From the NCBI GenBank assembly GCA_016875645.1, contig VGPE01000116.1:1-8217 (forward strand): a DNA stretch of 8,217 bases. Reading direction: 5' to 3'. Numbering within the stretch: the stretch's first letter is position 1; every line of letters begins with the position of its first letter. Under the pieces are notes generated by a model. It worked only from the letters and a program-made list of their open reading frames with translations, did not search any database and had not been told where the DNA came from. This document shows, one piece after another, positions 5,703 through 8,217 of the stretch. Both the position numbers and the translations under genes were made by a program. The stretch comes from Chloroflexota bacterium (GTDB lineage: Bacteria > Chloroflexota > Limnocylindria > Limnocylindrales > CSP1-4).

Positions 5703-6546
5703 GCGCCACCACCGTGGGTGCCCGGACGCGCCGCGGCAGCGTGGCCACCATCACGACCCCCAGGATCGCCGCGGCAGCCAGTGCGATCGTGGCACCCGCC
5801 GGGGTGGCGAGGTGGTAGCTGAGGGTGAGGCCGGCGATGGACGCGCTCACCCCCAGCACCACGGCCAGCGCGGACATGGGGGCCACGCGATCGGTCACCA
5901 GGCGGGCGGTGGAGGCCGGGATGACCAGCAGCGCCACGGACAGCAGCAGGCCCACGGTCTGGAGCGAGATCACGATCGCGATGCTGAGCAGGACCAGCAG
6001 CGTCAGCCGCAGCCGGGCCACGGGCACGCCCACCTGGCGCGCGTGCTCCTCGTCGAAGGTGGCGGCCAGCAGGTCGGGGAACAGGAACCAGAGCGCCGCC
6101 GTGGCCCCGGCCGCGAGCGCCAGGTCCAGCCACAGGTCGGCGTCCGAGACGGTCGTGATCTGGCCCAGCAGGAAGTGGGAGAGATCCACGCCGATGTTGC
6201 TGCTGCCGTTGATGATGATGATCCCCGTGGCGAACAGGACGCTCTCACCGACGCCGATGACGGCATCCTCGCGCAGCCGCGGATGGCTGTTGAGGAGGGC
6301 GATCAGGAGCGCCATGGCGACTCCACCCAGTAACGCGCCGCCGGTGATGGACAGGCCGAAGAGATACGCCAGCGCCACCCCGGCGAGCGTGGCGTGGCTC
6401 ATCGCATCGCCCAGGTAGGACAGCCGCCGGAGCAGGATCCAGCAGCCCACCAGGGGCACGATGGCGCCCACGATCACGGCCGCCATGGCGGCTCGCTGCA
6501 TGAAGCTCGACGCGTATGGCTGCGTCAGCCAGTCAAGGAGCTCCAT
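5695..6546 (-). CDS. znuB: ABC-3 family metal ABC transporter permease (ZnuB/TroC-like)
   Basis: A 283-residue integral membrane permease that forms the metal channel as a dimer. It has about eight hydrophobic spans. Family landmarks are SYLGDAMSHATLAGVALAY (about 43-61), NSHPRLREDAVIGVGESVLF (86-105), the LLGQITTVSDADL loop (126-138), the FDEEHARQVGVPV coupling helix (164-176) that docks on the ATPase, VGLLLSVALLVIPASTARL (198-216), and SYHLATPAGATIALAAA (243-259). The ATG at 6546 lies 3 bases after the ATPase stop without a clear ribosome site, so coupling is expected. Length and order are normal. Zinc rather than manganese is suggested mainly by the binding protein's three histidines, so the symbol is provisional. 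Confidence 0.9.
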   Translation of the reverse strand: MELLDWLTQPYASSFMQRAAMAAVIVGAIVPLVGCWILLRRLSYLGDAMSHATLAGVALAYLFGLSITGGALLGGVAMALLIALLNSHPRLREDAVIGVGESVLFATGIIIINGSSNIGVDLSHFLLGQITTVSDADLWLDLALAAGATAALWFLFPDLLAATFDEEHARQVGVPVARLRLTLLVLLSIAIVISLQTVGLLLSVALLVIPASTARLVTDRVAPMSALAVVLGVSASIAGLTLSYHLATPAGATIALAAAAILGVVMVATLPRRVRAPTVVARA

Positions 6547-6549
6547 GGG

Positions 6550-7305
6550 TCAGGCGAGCGCCAGCCGCGTGCCGTCGTCACCCGCGCCCGGCAGGCGGCC
6601 CGACCCGAACGTCGCCTCCACCGCCGCCTCGCTGAGCGCATCGATGGGCGGCCCATCCCCCACCAGGCGCCCGTTGAGCGCCAGGCAGCGATCGAAACGC
6701 CGCCGCGCGAGCGCCAGGTCGTGGGTGGCCACCAGGAGCGTCGTGCCGCGCGCCGCCAGCCGCGAGAAGAGCGTCAGCAACCCATCCGTGGCGGGCGCGT
6801 CCACGCCGCTGAGCGCCTCGTCCAGGAGCAGCACGTCCGCCTCCTGGGCGATGGCCCGGGCGATGAGCACGCGCTGCAGCTGGCCGCCCGAGAGGGCACC
6901 CACCGGCCGGTCCGCCAGGTCGGTCACGCCCACCTCGTGCATCGCCGCCTCGGCCACGCGTCGATCCTCCGGGCGTGGTCGGCGGCCCATGCGCAGGAAC
7001 CGCCGGCGTCCCAGCAGCACCACCTCCCGGACCGTGATGGGGAAGCTGAGGTCGATGGGCCGACCGCTGGGGGATGAGCGCCGCCGCCATGCGTCCTCCT
7101 GGTGGTGGCACGGGCGGCCACCCAGGGCGATCCGCCCGTCGTGGTTCACCAGCCCCCCGATGGCCCGGAAGAGGGTCGACTTGCCGGCACCGTTGGGGCC
7201 CACCACCGCGACCAGCGAACCCGGCGCCACCGCGAAGCTGACGCCGGTGAGCGCCCGGATGTCGCCGTACCGGACGCTGACCTCCTGGAGCTCGATGGCC
7301 GGCAT
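6550..7305 (-). CDS. znuC: Metal ABC transporter ATP-binding protein (ZnuC/TroB-like), Q-loop out of frame
   Basis: A 251-residue ABC ATPase that powers the adjacent permease. Walker A GPNGAGKS is at 36-43, the signature LSGGQLQRV at 138-146, Walker B VLLLDEALSGVD at 158-169, and the switch His in ATHDL at 195. FPITVREVVLLGRRR (88-102) after the Q-loop is typical of zinc and manganese importers. The Q-loop itself reads RRRSSPSGR in frame, with no Gln, whereas another frame over 7061-7081 reads ALIPQRS, the expected motif. One missing base near 7081-7090 and one extra base near 7058-7061 would explain this. If the given frame is real, catalysis would be impaired. The start ATG lies 7 bases after the binding-protein stop, with no clear ribosome site. 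Confidence 0.9.
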   Translation of the reverse strand: MPAIELQEVSVRYGDIRALTGVSFAVAPGSLVAVVGPNGAGKSTLFRAIGGLVNHDGRIALGGRPCHHQEDAWRRRSSPSGRPIDLSFPITVREVVLLGRRRFLRMGRRPRPEDRRVAEAAMHEVGVTDLADRPVGALSGGQLQRVLIARAIAQEADVLLLDEALSGVDAPATDGLLTLFSRLAARGTTLLVATHDLALARRRFDRCLALNGRLVGDGPPIDALSEAAVEATFGSGRLPGAGDDGTRLALA

Positions 7306-7312
7306 CGGGGCA

Positions 7313-8217
7313 TCAGTCGCCGAAGCAGGGGAGACCGCGCACCAGGGCCGCGCGGTTCTGGTCCATCAGCGCCAGGTACGACAGGCCCAGGTCCAGCTGC
7401 TCCTGGGTGAGCGACTCCACCGGCTCCAGCGCGTCCACGACCGCACCGATCTCCCGGGCCACGGTGTCCGCGAAGGCGCGCGGCACGACCGATTCGTAGA
7501 AGATGGTGCGCACGCCCCGGTCCCGAGCCGCCTGCGCCACAGCCTCCAGGGACCGCGGATCGGGTTCCTGGTCGGGCGACACGCCGGCGATCGGCAGCTG
7601 CTCCAGGCCGTACCGCTCAGCGAAGTAGCCGAAGGCCCGATGGCTCGTCACGATCGTCCGCGACGCGCAGTCCGCCAAGGATGCGGCCAGCCGATCATGG
7701 AGGATGCCCAGGCGCGCCTGGTACGCCGCGGAACCCTCCGCGTACGTGGCGGCGTTGGCCGGATCGGCCGTGCTGAGCGCCGCCTCGATGGTGCCCACCA
7801 TCTGCCCGAACCGGACCGGGTCCAGCCACACGTGCGGATCGAAGCCGCCCTCGAGGACCTCGCCATCCACCTCGCCGTCGGTGCCCGCCAGCTGATCGTC
7901 GACCGGCAGCAGCTTCTGGCCCGCCAGCAGGTCGATGGCTTCGACGCCGTCGGGCAGCGAGGCCACCACGTCCGCGATCGCGGACTGGAAGCCACCGCCC
8001 AGGTAGAGCACGAGGTCCGCGCCCGCGAGCTCATCCACCATGGCCGGGGTCACCTCAAGGTCGTGGGGTGAGCCCCCGACCGGCGTGAGGCCCGCGATCT
8101 CGATGCGGTCGCCCGCGATGGCACGGGCCGCCTCCTCGATGGGGTAGAAGGCCACGGCCACGGTCAGTCGATCCGCCGCGGGGTCGGGGGACGGCGACGC
8201 GGCCGCGGCGGGCGCGG
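7313..8217 (-). CDS. znuA: Zinc-type metal ABC transporter substrate-binding protein (ZnuA/TroA-like), N-terminus off window
   Basis: A cluster A-I (ZnuA/TroA, PF01297-type) binding protein that captures a divalent metal outside the membrane. The frame is open to the right edge: an Ala/Pro/Ser/Asp linker (8162-8217) precedes VAVAFYPIEEAARAIAG, so the signal peptide or lipobox lies beyond the window and the GTG at 8161 is not the start. Candidate ligands are His in VGGSPHDLEVTP (codon at 8063-8065), FDPHVWLDP (7832-7834) and TSHRAFGYFAERYGL (7640-7642); a His at the third site fits zinc-type members, since manganese-type members have Glu there. Before the second His lies an acidic, His-free loop (DDQLAGTDGEVDGEVLEGG). 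Two cysteines, in ADCAS and the terminal PCFGD, could form the disulfide known in some ZnuA proteins. It is first in this operon part; the promoter is not visible. Confidence 0.88.
   Translation of the reverse strand, partial: APAAAASPSPDPAADRLTVAVAFYPIEEAARAIAGDRIEIAGLTPVGGSPHDLEVTPAMVDELAGADLVLYLGGGFQSAIADVVASLPDGVEAIDLLAGQKLLPVDDQLAGTDGEVDGEVLEGGFDPHVWLDPVRFGQMVGTIEAALSTADPANAATYAEGSAAYQARLGILHDRLAASLADCASRTIVTSHRAFGYFAERYGLEQLPIAGVSPDQEPDPRSLEAVAQAARDRGVRTIFYESVVPRAFADTVAREIGAVVDALEPVESLTQEQLDLGLSYLALMDQNRAALVRGLPCFGD

Noticed and set aside
5011..6333. Plus-strand frame of 440 codons over the permease and [2Fe-2S] genes
   Set aside because: The His/Gln/Gly-rich composition has no domain, and the opposite strand holds well-supported genes.
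6461..8071. Plus-strand frame of 536 codons across the transporter genes
   Set aside because: The opposite strand encodes three textbook ABC transporter components; this frame is Arg/Ser-rich and low in complexity.
8159..8161. GTG as the start of the ZnuA-like protein
   Set aside because: The frame stays open to the right edge with an Ala/Pro/Ser linker typical between a lipobox and the mature domain, and starting here would remove the export signal.

Overview
High-GC bacterial chromosome (roughly 70% G+C by eye, GTG starts, third-position G/C preference). This fits an actinobacterium or a high-GC member of the Chloroflexota. The window alone does not decide between them, and no rRNA, tRNA or CRISPR array is visible.

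Layout. (1) Positions 1-2305, all minus strand, look like part of a phage or prophage DNA-metabolism operon. In transcription order it has a 5'-truncated RepA/AAA_25-type ATPase with winged-helix and zinc-ribbon tail, a PD-(D/E)XK (RecB/Cas4-like) nuclease, a 38-residue single-span membrane protein, a RusA-type Holliday junction resolvase, and a LuxR/GerE-type helix-turn-helix protein that runs off the left edge and carries an apparent frameshift. Every junction is a 4-base stop/start overlap (ATGA or GTGA). (2) At about 2305 the ATPase gene breaks off before its Walker A half and meets unrelated sequence, including a signal-peptide-like start. (3) Positions 2515-3901 are a complete IS256-family (Mutator) insertion sequence, with matching imperfect terminal repeats, a 10-bp hairpin just inside the left end, and an intact 408-residue transposase. 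(4) Positions 3902-4121 hold a possible 3' tail of a broken plus-strand gene and a short intergenic region with two perfect odd palindromes in front of a GNAT acetyltransferase (4122-4619, +). (5) Positions 4597-8217, minus strand, are the downstream part of a metal-uptake operon: a ZnuA-type binding protein (start off the right edge), its ABC ATPase and ABC-3 permease, then a thioredoxin-like [2Fe-2S] protein and a conserved-looking protein of unknown function with a CWCWGWD motif. The last two are tightly coupled to the permease gene (8-base and 4-base overlaps).

How the parts work together. The phage block supplies recombination and replication functions but is decapitated, so it is probably a relic left beside an IS element. 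The right-hand operon is host-like: the binding protein captures a divalent metal (three candidate His ligands favour zinc), the permease and ATPase import it, and the two cysteine-bearing cytoplasmic proteins may handle metal or Fe-S chemistry after entry. That coupling is the best candidate for an under-described system here. Two places show indel-type damage (the HTH protein, and a compensated pair across the ATPase Q-loop), so sequencing error must be excluded before biological meaning is read into them.
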